A stretch of 64,000 nt of DNA. Source: G965261475 sp965261475 [NCBI: bacterium] (lineage in GTDB: Bacteria; SAR324; XYD2-FULL-50-16). The notes below the pieces were generated by a model that was not told where the DNA came from, did no database searches, and worked only from the letters and a program-made list of their open reading frames with translations. Where the stretch lies: the NCBI GenBank assembly GCA_965261475.1, contig OZ253454.1, positions 124,001-188,000 on the forward strand, written 5' to 3'. Below are positions 1 through 9,632 of the stretch, piece after piece; position 1 is the stretch's first letter; every line of letters begins with the position of its first letter. A program made the translations under genes and the position numbers.

Positions 1-346
1 TAGCAATCTCTAATGTTTCTAATACAAGCTCTTCTGATGATAATGTTTCTATTTTATGATTGTTACTTTTAGCATTAAAAAAATTAATAGGAATACTCCA
101 ATAAGGATTTGCTAAAAATATATCAATTCCCATATCTATAAAAAAATTGTTTTGTATTTTACTATTTTTTTGACAAGCTGCCCAGTGCCCACAAGCAAGC
201 TTCTGCATTCCTATAGCTGTGTTTACATTGAGATGAGGATAAACAAAATTAGTTTTTCTTCTTTTTACAGAATCTAAATTTTGTGCTTGTAAATATGCTG
301 TCAAACCTAAACAAAACATTAAACAAACAGTCAGTAATTTTTTCAT
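1..346 (-). CDS. Secreted protein of unknown function, 3' part outside the window
   Basis: An open frame runs on the minus strand from an ATG at 346 to the window edge, about 115 codons, with no stop. It begins MKKLLTVCLMFCLGLTAYLQ followed by AQN, a clear signal peptide with likely cleavage after AQ or A-Q-A. The mature part has aromatic and beta-rich stretches such as DIFLANPYWSIPINFF, which could belong to an outer-membrane or periplasmic protein, but I do not recognise the family. The frame is continuous and AT-rich like its neighbours. The start chosen is the inner of two identical start copies, because the outer ATG at 366 hits a stop after seven codons. Confidence 0.6.
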   Translation of the reverse strand, partial: MKKLLTVCLMFCLGLTAYLQAQNLDSVKRRKTNFVYPHLNVNTAIGMQKLACGHWAACQKNSKIQNNFFIDMGIDIFLANPYWSIPINFFNAKSNNHKIETLSSEELVLETLEIA

Positions 347-366
347 TCAGTCAGTAATTTTTTCAT
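327..366. repeat. 20-bp tandem duplication of a gene start
   Basis: The 19 bases at 328-346 recur exactly at 348-366, giving a 20-bp period. The duplicated unit contains the ATG and first six codons of the minus-strand secreted protein. The outer copy reads MKKLLTE then stop; the inner copy opens the real frame. Confidence 0.85.
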
Positions 367-608
367 TGTATTTATCATGATTCTTTGTTTATAGTTTTTA
401 CAAAGTATGTAATAAAAATTTTGTAGTGGTTTTTTGTCTTTAAAAATGGTCAATATGGTTCATTGTAAGTAAAATACGCCTAGCTTTTCTAATTTTATCA
501 GCAGTGGTGTAAGTTTTATAACTAGATTAAATTAGGATTTGAGTTGTTGATAACCTAATAATCATTATTTTATTATACAAAATTTATACAAATAATTAAG
601 TATAAAAT

Positions 609-1820
609 ATGTTTAGCAAAATTATTTTTCTTTTTCTTTTGTTTCTTGTTTCTTGTTTCTCTCAAGACACTAGGAGGAATCAAGCAAAAGAATTATTTTT
701 TGTACCCCTAACCTATCCGCAAGCAGAATGGAGTAAAGATGATTTTGGTGAGCCTCCCAAAAAAGAGGCACAAAAATTACTCAAAAAATTTTTACCTCGT
801 GTTTTTATCTCAAAGGGAGCGCTTTTGCCTTTAGATTTTTATAAAGATTATCTACCGCAAACAGTTTTAAAGAATAATAAAGGTCAAGTTGTGCGCCAAT
901 CTGTTACTAGGCGCTATCTAAAAGCAATAGAAAGGAATTTTGATTTTTACTTAGATTATCAAGGAGCGCTAGCAAGATGTTTTTTACCTGATTGCGCAAA
1001 TATAACAAGAAAAATATATGGAAGAGTTTTTTTTCAAGTTATGCACCCTCCAAGAAAATACGCTCAAGACAAACCTATAGAGTTTCAAGTCTTAAAATAC
1101 AATTTGGTTTTTGCAACTAGTGGATTGCCAAAAGAGTTAAGTTGGTATAAAAATATTGCAATTTATTTACTCGGAGACCGAGAAAATTGGCACGAATTAG
1201 ATATACATGGTGCTATTCAATTGTTAGTAGACGCAAAAACAAAGAAACCACTGGTATTGCTTTTAGCACAGCACAATCACTTTCGTAGTTATGTCATAGG
1301 ACAGGATCTTGTTTTACCAGAAGATAATAGAATCAATATCTGTATTGCTCAACGCTCTAATGAACCATACCCTTGTAGGTCAGAACAAACAAAATTACGC
1401 ACAGTCGGCAACCATACGAATTTTGATTTTGTTTTAGGCGGTAGGCAACCTTTATTTGATGGTGGATATGATATAGTGCTTGGCAAAACAGACTCGGTAG
1501 AGCAAAATTTAGTTTTGGAATTTTTACCGACTAGAGACCCTCTCTATACTAGTTGGATTGCCCTAGGAGATAAGCAAAAAATTTTGGGTATTATTCCTAG
1601 TTTTGCTCGTAGAGGACCTCCTGGTATCAACATGAATAATATGTTTAGTCTCAGGGAATACACAGATATAGCGAAAGTTTGGTATTTTTCTAAAAATGAC
1701 CCAGTGCAAAGAAAACTGTTTTCAAACATGGGAAGTGTTTTTGATCCTCGTATTGAAGATTTGCTAGAATACAATGGTAGTAGGCTGTGGAGAGACATTA
1801 AAAAGTATAAAGATTTTTGA
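609..1820 (+). CDS. Putative lipoprotein of unknown function
   Basis: This 403-aa protein begins with a hydrophobic stretch ending LFLVSC at about residues 11-16. That is an acceptable lipobox (L-V-S-C), so the mature protein is probably lipidated on Cys16 by the standard lipoprotein pathway; Lnt is encoded at 61811. The rest is soluble, rich in aromatic and basic residues, without transmembrane segments. A segment near residues 255-275 (NICIAQRSN, PYPCRSEQ) holds two cysteines that could form a disulfide outside the cytoplasm. I do not recognise a family. It stands alone, with 140 bp before htpG. A surface or periplasmic role is inferred only from the signal. Confidence 0.7.
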   Translation: MFSKIIFLFLLFLVSCFSQDTRRNQAKELFFVPLTYPQAEWSKDDFGEPPKKEAQKLLKKFLPRVFISKGALLPLDFYKDYLPQTVLKNNKGQVVRQSVTRRYLKAIERNFDFYLDYQGALARCFLPDCANITRKIYGRVFFQVMHPPRKYAQDKPIEFQVLKYNLVFATSGLPKELSWYKNIAIYLLGDRENWHELDIHGAIQLLVDAKTKKPLVLLLAQHNHFRSYVIGQDLVLPEDNRINICIAQRSNEPYPCRSEQTKLRTVGNHTNFDFVLGGRQPLFDGGYDIVLGKTDSVEQNLVLEFLPTRDPLYTSWIALGDKQKILGIIPSFARRGPPGINMNNMFSLREYTDIAKVWYFSKNDPVQRKLFSNMGSVFDPRIEDLLEYNGSRLWRDIKKYKDF

Positions 1821-1961
1821 TTGTTGAGTTATACCTTTTGCGAATAAAAATATTTTTATCTGTGTATTTTAAGTTTTCTAGCTAAAATTTTTCTTGCCAA
1901 AACTAGCTAAATTAAGTTATTTTATTGAGCTAGATGACTTTTATAAAAACAAAATTACGTT

Positions 1962-3839
1962 ATGACAATAAAGACTTATCAATTCCAAGCAGAGATGGGG
2001 CAGTTACTAGAATTGCTGACCAATTCTCTGTATACCAATAAAGAGATCTTTTTAAGAGAGCTAGTTTCTAATGCTTCTGATGCTCTCAATAAAATTCGTT
2101 TTTTATCTCTTACTAAACCAGAGGTTTTAGCAGCAGACACGGATTTAAAAATTCAAATACAAGTAGATGAACAGCAGCATAGTATTAGCGTTGAGGATAA
2201 TGGAATAGGAATGACGGAAAAAGAATTGCAAGAAAATATTGGCACTATTGCTAAAAGTGGTGCTACACATTTTCTTAAAAAATTAAAGAATAAACAGAGT
2301 TTAGAGCAAATTGGTAAGTTTGGTGTGGGCTTTTATTCTATATTTATGGTGACCGATAAGGTAACGGTAGAAACCACAGATTACAAAACAAAAAAATCTT
2401 TCTGCTGGGTTTCTGAAGGAAAAAATAGCTTTACTATAGAGCCTATATCTAAAAAAACTCGTGGTACAAAAATTTCGTTTACACTTAAAAAGGATGATAA
2501 AGATTTTGCAAATGCACAACGTATTAAAAATATTATTCAAAAATATTCGAATTTTGTTGCTTTTCCAGTGTTTGTAAATCAAAAACAAGAAAATACACCA
2601 GAAGCTATTTGGCGAAAACCTAAATCTGAGATTAAAAAAGACGAGTATCAAAAATTTTTTCAACATCTAAGCCATAGTGTTAACCAACCATTGCTCACAA
2701 TTCATTATTCTGTAGAAGCACCAGTACAATTTCAAGCTTTACTTTTTGCCTCTGAGGATAAAGAGCACAACCCTTTTCATCCTGATAATCAAGATTTAAA
2801 TAGACTACAACTATACATAAAAAGAGTATTTATCCAAGACAACTGCAAAGGCTTAATTCCAAAGTGGTTACGGTTTTTATACGGAGTAGTTGATACAGAA
2901 GATTTGCCTTTGAATATCTCTAGAGAGGTTGTTCAAACTAGCCTTGTAGTTACAAAAATTAGTAAGTTACTCACAAAAAAAGTTATTGCTGAGTTCCAAA
3001 GAATTCATAAATCAGATAAACAAAAGTTTTACAAGCTCTGGAAAAATTTTAGTATGTTTATCAAAGAAGGAATCTATGGAGATTTTGAGAACAAAGAAAA
3101 ATTGTTAGAGATTTATTATTTACATTCTTCTTGTAGTCCAGATAAGTTAATTTCTCTAAATGAAATAGTACAACGCAGAGAATCAGACACTAAAGAAATT
3201 TATTATTTGCAAGGAAAAAATCAAGCAATTATTGAAGCTAATCCTAACACTGAGTACTTTATTAAAAAAAACATAGAAATTCTTTATCTTTATGAAGAAA
3301 TAGACGAAATTATTTTACCTGCTATTGGTGAGTACCAGGGAGTACAATTTTTACCTATAGATAGAGCTAATTTATTAGAAAAACAAGATGATAAAAAAGA
3401 AGAAAAAAATACAAAGACAGTATTGGCAAGCAAAGACGAGAAACTTTTGCTTTACTTCAAATCAATACTTTCAGATAATATTGCCGATGTAGTAGCTTCT
3501 AAACGCTTGGTTAAATCTCCTTGTACTCTAGTTGCTGCTAAGGACGCTATGAATCCTTCTACAGAGAGAATGATGCAAATGATGCAACAGGAATTTAAAA
3601 AACCCAAGAAGATTTTAGAAGTAAACCTACGCAACCCACTAATCAAACAATTGCAGGCTATTCGAGAACTTCGTCCGCAAGACGCGCTTGTCAAAAATAT
3701 TGTAGAACAGCTTTATGATAATGCTAAATTATTAGAGGAGTCGTTAGAGCAGGCTAATTCTATGGTTCCTAGATTGCAAAAAATGATGTTAGATTATAGT
3801 AAATCTTATTTGCAAGAAATGAATAAAAACAATAGTTAG
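1962..3839 (+). CDS. htpG: Chaperone protein HtpG (bacterial Hsp90)
   Basis: Cytoplasmic Hsp90-family ATP-dependent chaperone of 625 aa, the usual length. The N-terminal GHKL ATPase fold is clear: the helix FLRELVSNASDAL (about 31-43) carries the catalytic Glu and ATP-contacting Asn, DNGIG (79-83) is the nucleotide-binding Asp loop, and GVGFYS (about 121-126) is the glycine-rich lid motif. The middle domain contains NISREVVQ (around 310), typical of Hsp90. The C-terminal dimerisation region ends with QEMNKNNS and lacks the eukaryotic MEEVD tail. The start is an ATG 140 bp after the previous gene. The frame is intact. Confidence 0.97.
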   Translation: MTIKTYQFQAEMGQLLELLTNSLYTNKEIFLRELVSNASDALNKIRFLSLTKPEVLAADTDLKIQIQVDEQQHSISVEDNGIGMTEKELQENIGTIAKSGATHFLKKLKNKQSLEQIGKFGVGFYSIFMVTDKVTVETTDYKTKKSFCWVSEGKNSFTIEPISKKTRGTKISFTLKKDDKDFANAQRIKNIIQKYSNFVAFPVFVNQKQENTPEAIWRKPKSEIKKDEYQKFFQHLSHSVNQPLLTIHYSVEAPVQFQALLFASEDKEHNPFHPDNQDLNRLQLYIKRVFIQDNCKGLIPKWLRFLYGVVDTEDLPLNISREVVQTSLVVTKISKLLTKKVIAEFQRIHKSDKQKFYKLWKNFSMFIKEGIYGDFENKEKLLEIYYLHSSCSPDKLISLNEIVQRRESDTKEIYYLQGKNQAIIEANPNTEYFIKKNIEILYLYEEIDEIILPAIGEYQGVQFLPIDRANLLEKQDDKKEEKNTKTVLASKDEKLLLYFKSILSDNIADVVASKRLVKSPCTLVAAKDAMNPSTERMMQMMQQEFKKPKKILEVNLRNPLIKQLQAIRELRPQDALVKNIVEQLYDNAKLLEESLEQANSMVPRLQKMMLDYSKSYLQEMNKNNS

Positions 3840-3874
3840 TAAGGGAATTTTTATCTAAATTATTACATTATAGT

Positions 3875-4648
3875 ATGGCGTATCCTAAAGATTTATTAGT
3901 TAGCAGGGCGGTGATTAAAAAAGGAGAGTATGCTGTTATTCCTCCAGAAGGCAGAGTTATCAATAGTATTCCCGGTTTTCAAGATTGTCAAATCTCAGTG
4001 CTAGCTTCTCCAAAACTAGGGGCTAGCTTTGTTGAATATATTGTGAAGATTGCTTCGTTTGGTAAGACAACGGAAACTTTTGCTCAGCAAGAAAATGTTG
4101 AAAGTTTTTTGTATTTTTTAGATGGTGATGGCGAGTTAACTGTTACAATTGATGGTATCACAGAAGTTTTACGCCAAGGTGGATATGCTTTTAGCTCTGT
4201 TGGTAAAGGTATTGATTTTCAAAATAATACTCAAGGTACTGTTCGTATTTTACTCTACAAACAGCGATTTATTGCGCAAAAACATTTAGTGCCGCCTGTA
4301 TATTTTGGTGATGCTAATAAACTTACTGCTTCGATCTACGAGGAAATGGAAAATGTGTTGCTGAAAGATTTTTTTCCAACAGATGATTTAAGGTTTGATT
4401 TTAATTTTCATATTTTAACTTTTCTGCCTACAGGATGCCATCCATTTGTAGAAACTCATGTGCAAGAACACGGAGCATATCTCACAGAAGGTGAGGGGCT
4501 TTATCTTTTAGGTCAAGATTGGGTGCAGGTAAAAAAAGAAGATTTTATTTGGTTTGGTCCTTTTACACAGCAAGCGGTTTATGCTGTTGGCAGACAACCT
4601 CTAACTTACATTTATTCTAAAGATTGCAATAGAGACCCTCAAGTTTAA
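3875..4648 (+). CDS. allE: (S)-ureidoglycine aminohydrolase (bicupin)
   Basis: This 257-aa protein matches the YlbA/UGHY family, which releases ammonia from (S)-ureidoglycine to give (S)-ureidoglycolate during allantoin breakdown. Two cupin domains are visible. The first covers about residues 40-130 (SFLYFLDGDGELT). The second carries the Mn-binding and catalytic signature ETHVQEHGAYLTEGEG (about 198-213), and the protein ends with the family hallmark YIYSKDCNRD. Length agrees with E. coli AllE (about 261 aa). No other allantoin gene lies beside it; it sits between htpG and sdhC, 35 bp after htpG. The family assignment is strong; whether it works in a full ureide pathway here is unknown. Confidence 0.9.
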   Translation: MAYPKDLLVSRAVIKKGEYAVIPPEGRVINSIPGFQDCQISVLASPKLGASFVEYIVKIASFGKTTETFAQQENVESFLYFLDGDGELTVTIDGITEVLRQGGYAFSSVGKGIDFQNNTQGTVRILLYKQRFIAQKHLVPPVYFGDANKLTASIYEEMENVLLKDFFPTDDLRFDFNFHILTFLPTGCHPFVETHVQEHGAYLTEGEGLYLLGQDWVQVKKEDFIWFGPFTQQAVYAVGRQPLTYIYSKDCNRDPQV

Positions 4649-4700
4649 AGCTAAAAAATTTTTTATGCTAAAAACAATATCAGCAAATGATTTTTAAAAA

Positions 4701-5354
4701 ATGAAAATAAATTTATTTTTTCAAAGCTCCGTAGGGAAAAAATTTTTGATGGCTATGTCTGGATTGCTTTATTGTGGATTTTTAGTTGGTCATTTGAGCG
4801 GTAACTTGTTGCTATATGTAGGAAAGCAAGAGTTTAATGATTACTCTAGCCTTTTGACAAGCACTAGTTTAATTTATGTTGTGGAGGCTATTTTGGTTGG
4901 TGCTTTACTGATACATGTTTTTACCGCTATTGCTTTGGTTAGAGACAATAAAAAAGCTAGGGGCTCTAGCTATAAAAGTTTAAATCTAAAAGGCAATTCT
5001 AGTATGACCTCAACTTATATGGGCTTGAGTGGACTGCTGATTTTAGCTTTCTTGATTTTGCATATTTATACTTTTAAATTTGGAGCTTGGAACAATCAAA
5101 CCACTAGTACATTGTATGATTTGGTTTTATTACGATTTGCAGATGCTTGGTATGCAGGAATTTATGTTTTTTGTATGATATGTATGGGAATTCATTTAAA
5201 ACATGCTTTCAAAAGTGCGTTTCATACACTAGGGTTGCTGCCTCAAACAAATAAAATACTTATTCGTGTCAGCTCTATTTTTGCTTTGGTAATGACTATA
5301 GGTTTTGGTAGCTTTCCTGTCTATTTTTATTATACACAAAATTTTATTTTTTAA
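4701..5354 (+). CDS. sdhC: Succinate dehydrogenase cytochrome b558 subunit
   Basis: The 217-aa membrane anchor of the b558-type succinate:quinone oxidoreductase holds the dihaem and quinone site in the inner membrane. It has five hydrophobic segments (roughly 13-34, 53-77, 103-124, 143-166, 185-208), as expected for the single-subunit anchor family, with histidines in the helices ([28 protein letters not shown]) positioned to ligate haem. It is the first gene of sdhCAB, with sdhA starting 5 bp downstream. This type is common in Bacteroidetes, Chlamydiae, delta/epsilon groups and Gram-positives rather than in typical alpha- or gammaproteobacteria, which use sdhCD. Confidence 0.93.
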   Translation: MKINLFFQSSVGKKFLMAMSGLLYCGFLVGHLSGNLLLYVGKQEFNDYSSLLTSTSLIYVVEAILVGALLIHVFTAIALVRDNKKARGSSYKSLNLKGNSSMTSTYMGLSGLLILAFLILHIYTFKFGAWNNQTTSTLYDLVLLRFADAWYAGIYVFCMICMGIHLKHAFKSAFHTLGLLPQTNKILIRVSSIFALVMTIGFGSFPVYFYYTQNFIF

Positions 5355-5359
5355 AAATT

Positions 5360-7294
5360 ATGAGTATTGTGAGCAGTCCTCTTTTACAAGCTAAAATCCC
5401 CGAAGGTCCTCTCAAAGATAAATGGGATCAACATAAATTTAAGATCAAGTTAGTTAATCCAGCAAATAAAAGGAAGTATAAAATATTAGTCGTAGGTAGT
5501 GGATTAGCTGGCGCTTCGGCTGCTGCTAGTCTAGCAGAGCTAGGCTATCAGGTTGCTTGTTTTTGTTTTCAAGATTCTCCTCGTCGTGCACATAGCATTG
5601 CGGCACAAGGAGGGATTAATGCCGCTAAAAATTATCAAAATGATGGTGATAGTATTTATCGTTTGTTTCACGATACCATCAAAGGTGGAGATTATCGCTC
5701 ACGTGAAGCAAATGTTTATCGTCTAGCGCAAGTAAGTGCTGCAATTATTGATCAATGTGTAGCTCAGGGGGTACCTTTTGCTAGAGAATACGGAGGGCAT
5801 TTATCTAATCGCTCTTTTGGTGGAGCTCAAGTTTCTCGTACATTTTATGCTAGAGGTCAAACAGGACAGCAACTGCTATTAGGTGCTTATAGTGCTTTGA
5901 ATAGACAAATTGCAAAAGGAGCAGTGCAGATGTACGCTCGTAGAGAAATGTTAGAATTAGTTACAGTGAAAGGCAAGGCAAAAGGAATTATTTGTAGGAA
6001 TCTCATAACTGGGCAACTAGAAAAATATTCTGGGAGTGCGGTGTGTTTAGCTACTGGTGGTTATGGCAATGTTTTTTTTCTATCTACTAATGCACTTGGG
6101 TCTAATGTTACTGCATCTTGGAGGGCTCATAAGCAAGGAGCTTTTTTTGCCAATCCTTGTTTTACCCAAATACACCCTACTTGTATTCCTGTTTCTGGAG
6201 ATTACCAATCTAAATTAACTCTAATGAGTGAAAGTTTACGCAATGATGGCAGAGTTTGGGTACCTAAGAAAAAAGGAGATAGTAGAGAACCTCATCAAAT
6301 TCCAGAACTAGAAAGAGATTACTATTTAGAAAGAAAATATCCTGCTTTTGGCAATTTAGTACCTAGAGATGTTGCTTCTCGTAACGCTAAACAAGCTTGC
6401 GACGAAGCCAAAGGTGTAGGAGACACAAAACTTGCGGTTTACTTAGACTTTCGTGATGCAATTGCTAGATTGGGCAGAAAAAATATTACTAGCAAGTATG
6501 GAAATTTATTTGATATTTATCATCATATTACAAATGATGATCCTTATGTAGTGCCTATGAAAATTTATCCTGCTATCCACTACACTATGGGAGGTTTGTG
6601 GACAGATTATAATTTAATGAGTAGCATTGATGGACTTTTTGTGCTAGGAGAAGCAAATTTTTCTGACCACGGAGCTAACCGTTTAGGTGCTAGTGCTCTA
6701 ATGCAAGGGCTAGCAGATGGCTATTTTATTCTTCCTTATACTATAGGTAATTATTTAGCGAATGAACCACGAGACGATGCAATTTCTATAAACTCTAAAG
6801 AATTTATACAAGCAGAAAACCGTGTTAGAGATACTATTCAAAGACTTATGAGCATACAAGGCAAATTATCTGCGGATTATTTTCATAGGGAATTGGGTAG
6901 AGTGCTCTGGGATTATTGTGGTATGTCTCGCAACGAAAAAGGTTTAAAAAAAGCACAAGCAGCAATTCGAGAATTACGAACAAGATTTTGGAATGAAGTA
7001 AGAGTAGTTGGGGCTGCTAAAGATTTGAATAAAGAATTAGAAAAAGCAGGTCGTGTAGCTGATTTTTTAGAATTGGGAGAGACTATGGTCTTAGATGCTC
7101 TAGAGCGCACAGAATCTTGTGGCGGACATTTTCGTGAAGAATCTCAAACAAAGGATAACGAAGCTCTACGAGATGATAAAAAATTCTCTTATGTTGCTGC
7201 TTGGGAATTCCAGGGAGACAATCAAAAACCTAAGCTACACAAAGAAGCATTGATTTTTGAAAATGTTCAATTAACTCAAAGAAACTATAGTTAA
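5360..7294 (+). CDS. sdhA: Succinate dehydrogenase/fumarate reductase flavoprotein subunit
   Basis: Catalytic FAD subunit, 644 aa, which oxidises succinate to fumarate on the cytoplasmic face. The Rossmann motif [17 protein letters not shown] lies near residues 44-60. The FAD-histidyl attachment region is [12 protein letters not shown] (about 78-89). The substrate region HPTCIPV (about 274) and C-terminal FAD motif [17 protein letters not shown] (about 437-453) are intact. It has the longer form and N-terminal extension typical of b558-type enzymes. It lies between sdhC and sdhB with gaps of 5 and 9 bp, so all three should be cotranscribed. Confidence 0.97.
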   Translation: MSIVSSPLLQAKIPEGPLKDKWDQHKFKIKLVNPANKRKYKILVVGSGLAGASAAASLAELGYQVACFCFQDSPRRAHSIAAQGGINAAKNYQNDGDSIYRLFHDTIKGGDYRSREANVYRLAQVSAAIIDQCVAQGVPFAREYGGHLSNRSFGGAQVSRTFYARGQTGQQLLLGAYSALNRQIAKGAVQMYARREMLELVTVKGKAKGIICRNLITGQLEKYSGSAVCLATGGYGNVFFLSTNALGSNVTASWRAHKQGAFFANPCFTQIHPTCIPVSGDYQSKLTLMSESLRNDGRVWVPKKKGDSREPHQIPELERDYYLERKYPAFGNLVPRDVASRNAKQACDEAKGVGDTKLAVYLDFRDAIARLGRKNITSKYGNLFDIYHHITNDDPYVVPMKIYPAIHYTMGGLWTDYNLMSSIDGLFVLGEANFSDHGANRLGASALMQGLADGYFILPYTIGNYLANEPRDDAISINSKEFIQAENRVRDTIQRLMSIQGKLSADYFHRELGRVLWDYCGMSRNEKGLKKAQAAIRELRTRFWNEVRVVGAAKDLNKELEKAGRVADFLELGETMVLDALERTESCGGHFREESQTKDNEALRDDKKFSYVAAWEFQGDNQKPKLHKEALIFENVQLTQRNYS

Positions 7295-7303
7295 AAAAAA
7301 GCT

Positions 7304-8062
7304 ATGCAAGTTACCTTAAAGATTTGGAGACAAAAAAATCGAGATAGCAAAGGGAAATTGGTTACTTATCATCTAAGTGATCTTGCGCTCAGTATGTCTT
7401 TTTTGGAAATGCTAGATGTCCTAAACAATCAGCTAGTGAGTAGGGGTGAAGATCCTGTGGTCTTTGATAGTGATTGCAGAGAGGGAATTTGTGGTGCTTG
7501 CGGACTTTTTATCAATGGCGTAGCTCATGGACCAGTGAAGGGCACTACTACCTGTCAAGTACATATGCGAAGTTTTACCGATAATAGCACTATCACTATA
7601 GAGCCCTGGAGGGCAAAAAGTTTTCCTGTGATTAAAGATTTGGTTGTAGATAGGTCTAGTTTTGACAAAATTTTACAATCAGGTGGTTATGTTTCTGTGA
7701 AGACAGGAGGCTGCCTAGATGGTAACGCTCTAGCTGTTTCGCAAACAACAGCAGAGCTTGCGATGGATGCAGCACAGTGCATAGGTTGTGGCGCTTGTGT
7801 TGCTAGTTGTAGGAATGCTTCCGCGATGCTATTTACTAGTGCTAAAGTATCCCATTTATCTTTGTTGCCTCAAGGTAAAATAGAAAGAAAATCACGTGTT
7901 TTGAATATGGTTAGTACTATGGATAGTTTAGGTTTTGGTAGTTGTACTAATCAGGGAGAATGTGAAGCAGTTTGCCCCAAAGAAATTAGTATTACTAATA
8001 TTTTTCGTTTAAATAGAGAATATCGCAAAGCTCTGCTAACCGACTCTAGTGACGTGAGTTAA
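7304..8062 (+). CDS. sdhB: Succinate dehydrogenase iron-sulfur subunit
   Basis: The 252-aa electron-transfer subunit passes electrons from SdhA to SdhC. The plant-type [2Fe-2S] site is [12 protein letters not shown] (about 58-69) with the fourth Cys at TTCQ (about 87). The bacterial ferredoxin-like part has [11 protein letters not shown] (about 153-163) for the [4Fe-4S] cluster, and [11 protein letters not shown] with PKE (about 210-220) completes the third cluster. All cluster cysteines are present. Last gene of sdhCAB; a 32-bp gap separates it from xthA, whose expression may depend on the same transcript. Confidence 0.96.
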   Translation: MQVTLKIWRQKNRDSKGKLVTYHLSDLALSMSFLEMLDVLNNQLVSRGEDPVVFDSDCREGICGACGLFINGVAHGPVKGTTTCQVHMRSFTDNSTITIEPWRAKSFPVIKDLVVDRSSFDKILQSGGYVSVKTGGCLDGNALAVSQTTAELAMDAAQCIGCGACVASCRNASAMLFTSAKVSHLSLLPQGKIERKSRVLNMVSTMDSLGFGSCTNQGECEAVCPKEISITNIFRLNREYRKALLTDSSDVS

Positions 8063-8094
8063 TTTTTTCTACAAACATATTTTATGGAGTTAGT

Positions 8095-8901
8095 ATGCAC
8101 AAAGTTATGAGTTTGAATATTAATAGTGTCCGTGCTCGCATGGAAACAATTATTCCTTTTTTAAAAAAACACCAACCAGATATTGTAGGATTGCAAGAAA
8201 TCAAGGTTGAAAATCATAGTTTTCCTTGTAAGGAGTTTGAGCAATTAGGCTATCATCTTTACCTTAACGGGCAAAAAAGCTACCATGGTGTTGCTACTTT
8301 ACTCAAAGAACCAGCACTAAAAATAGACTATGAATTTTCTGGACAAAAAGAACAAAAAAGAATGATTATTACTACTAGCAAGAATGGAATAGTTGTTTGC
8401 AATGGTTATTTTCCTCAAGGAGAGAATAGAAATCATCCTCAAAAATTCCCTTATAAAATGAATTTTTACAAAGAATTTTTGGAGTATTTATCAAGTAATT
8501 TTGACCTAGCTCAAGACAAGTTATTGGTTATGGGTGATTTAAATATTGCTCCAAGCGACCAAGATATAGGTATAGGAGAATCTAATAGGTTGCGCTGGTT
8601 GCAAACGGGTAAGTGTAGTTTTTTACCAGAAGAAAGACAAGAAATTGCTAAACTAAAAAAAATGGGGTTTTACGATACTTTTCGTGAATTATACCCTGCT
8701 ACCAACAATAGATTTAGTTGGTTTGATTATCGTAGTAGGGGGTTTGAAGATGAACCTCAAAGAGGATTGCGTATAGACCATATTTGGGTTACCAAACCTC
8801 TACTAGAGTTTTGCCAAGATGCCAGAATTGATTATACATTGAGAGCTAGCAATAGACCCTCAGATCATTGTGCTATATTTGCAGATTTTAAATTAGCATG
8901 A
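8095..8901 (+). CDS. xthA: Exodeoxyribonuclease III (AP endonuclease)
   Basis: The 268-aa member of the exonuclease III/endonuclease-exonuclease-phosphatase superfamily acts on abasic sites in base excision repair. Catalytic motifs are all visible: LNINSVRAR (about 7-15), GLQEIKVE with the metal-binding Glu (about 38-45), GDLNIAPSDQDIG with Asp/Asn (about 147-159), and the C-terminal RIDHIWVT and SDHCAIF with the general-base His (about 223-262). The start ATG at 8095 follows a GGAGTTAGT stretch that could serve as a ribosome site. Its stop overlaps the pdxJ start by 4 bp (ATGA), indicating translational coupling. Confidence 0.95.
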   Translation: MHKVMSLNINSVRARMETIIPFLKKHQPDIVGLQEIKVENHSFPCKEFEQLGYHLYLNGQKSYHGVATLLKEPALKIDYEFSGQKEQKRMIITTSKNGIVVCNGYFPQGENRNHPQKFPYKMNFYKEFLEYLSSNFDLAQDKLLVMGDLNIAPSDQDIGIGESNRLRWLQTGKCSFLPEERQEIAKLKKMGFYDTFRELYPATNNRFSWFDYRSRGFEDEPQRGLRIDHIWVTKPLLEFCQDARIDYTLRASNRPSDHCAIFADFKLA

Positions 8902-9632
8902 TAGCTATTAGTGTCAATGTTAATAAAATTGCTTTGTTGAGAAATTCTAGGGCTGGCAAGCATCCAGACCCATTAGCTTTTGCTCTACAAGCTATAGCTT
9001 GTGGCGTGCAAGGAATTACGGTGCATCCTAGACCTGATTTACGACACATTGTGCCTCAAGATGTATATAATATCAAAAAGAATATTACTGTCGAATTCAA
9101 TATAGAGGGCAATCCATTATCTCTCAGCAATAAACACTACCCTGGGTTTTTAAATCTTGTAAGGGAGGTGCTACCACAACAGTGTACTTTGGTACCAGAC
9201 CAAGAGCATCAAAAAACTTCTGATCACGGATGGAATTTAAATCAGCATAGTTCTTATTTGCAAGAGGTAGTTGCTGAATTGCAAAGCCTAGGTATTAGAG
9301 TGAGTCTTTTTCTTGGAGCTGATTATCAGGAACTAGCTTTGCTTGCTAAAATAAATCCAGATAGGGTAGAGCTGTTTACTGGTCCTTTTGCTGAGAATTT
9401 TGGTACACTCAAAGAAAAGTTTTATTGGCAGCAACTTGTCACTGCCTCTGAAAAAATTACAAAATTACAAATTGGATTAAATGCAGGACACGATTTAAAC
9501 TTAACAAATTTATGTTATGTGCGTAGGTTAAAAAATTTACAAGAAGTTTCTATAGGGCAAGCTTTAGTTACAGAAGCTCTTACAGAGGGCTGGCAAAGTA
9601 GAATTAAAAAATATCTTGCTTGCTTAGCATGA
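8898..9632 (+). CDS. pdxJ: Pyridoxine 5'-phosphate synthase
   Basis: The 244-aa cytoplasmic TIM-barrel enzyme condenses 1-deoxyxylulose 5-phosphate with 3-amino-2-oxopropyl phosphate in the DXP-dependent vitamin B6 route. Motifs: VNVNKIALLRNSR (about 6-18) with substrate contacts, GITVHPRPDLRHI (about 39-51), FNIEGNP (about 69-75) with the catalytic Glu, and LNAGHDLNLTNL (about 195-206) with the conserved His of the phosphate site. The form VNVNKIA and HPRPD resembles the Bacteroidetes/alpha variant. It overlaps xthA by 4 bp, and its own stop overlaps the ispF ATG at 9629 in an ATGA arrangement. Confidence 0.95.
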   Translation: MIAISVNVNKIALLRNSRAGKHPDPLAFALQAIACGVQGITVHPRPDLRHIVPQDVYNIKKNITVEFNIEGNPLSLSNKHYPGFLNLVREVLPQQCTLVPDQEHQKTSDHGWNLNQHSSYLQEVVAELQSLGIRVSLFLGADYQELALLAKINPDRVELFTGPFAENFGTLKEKFYWQQLVTASEKITKLQIGLNAGHDLNLTNLCYVRRLKNLQEVSIGQALVTEALTEGWQSRIKKYLACLA

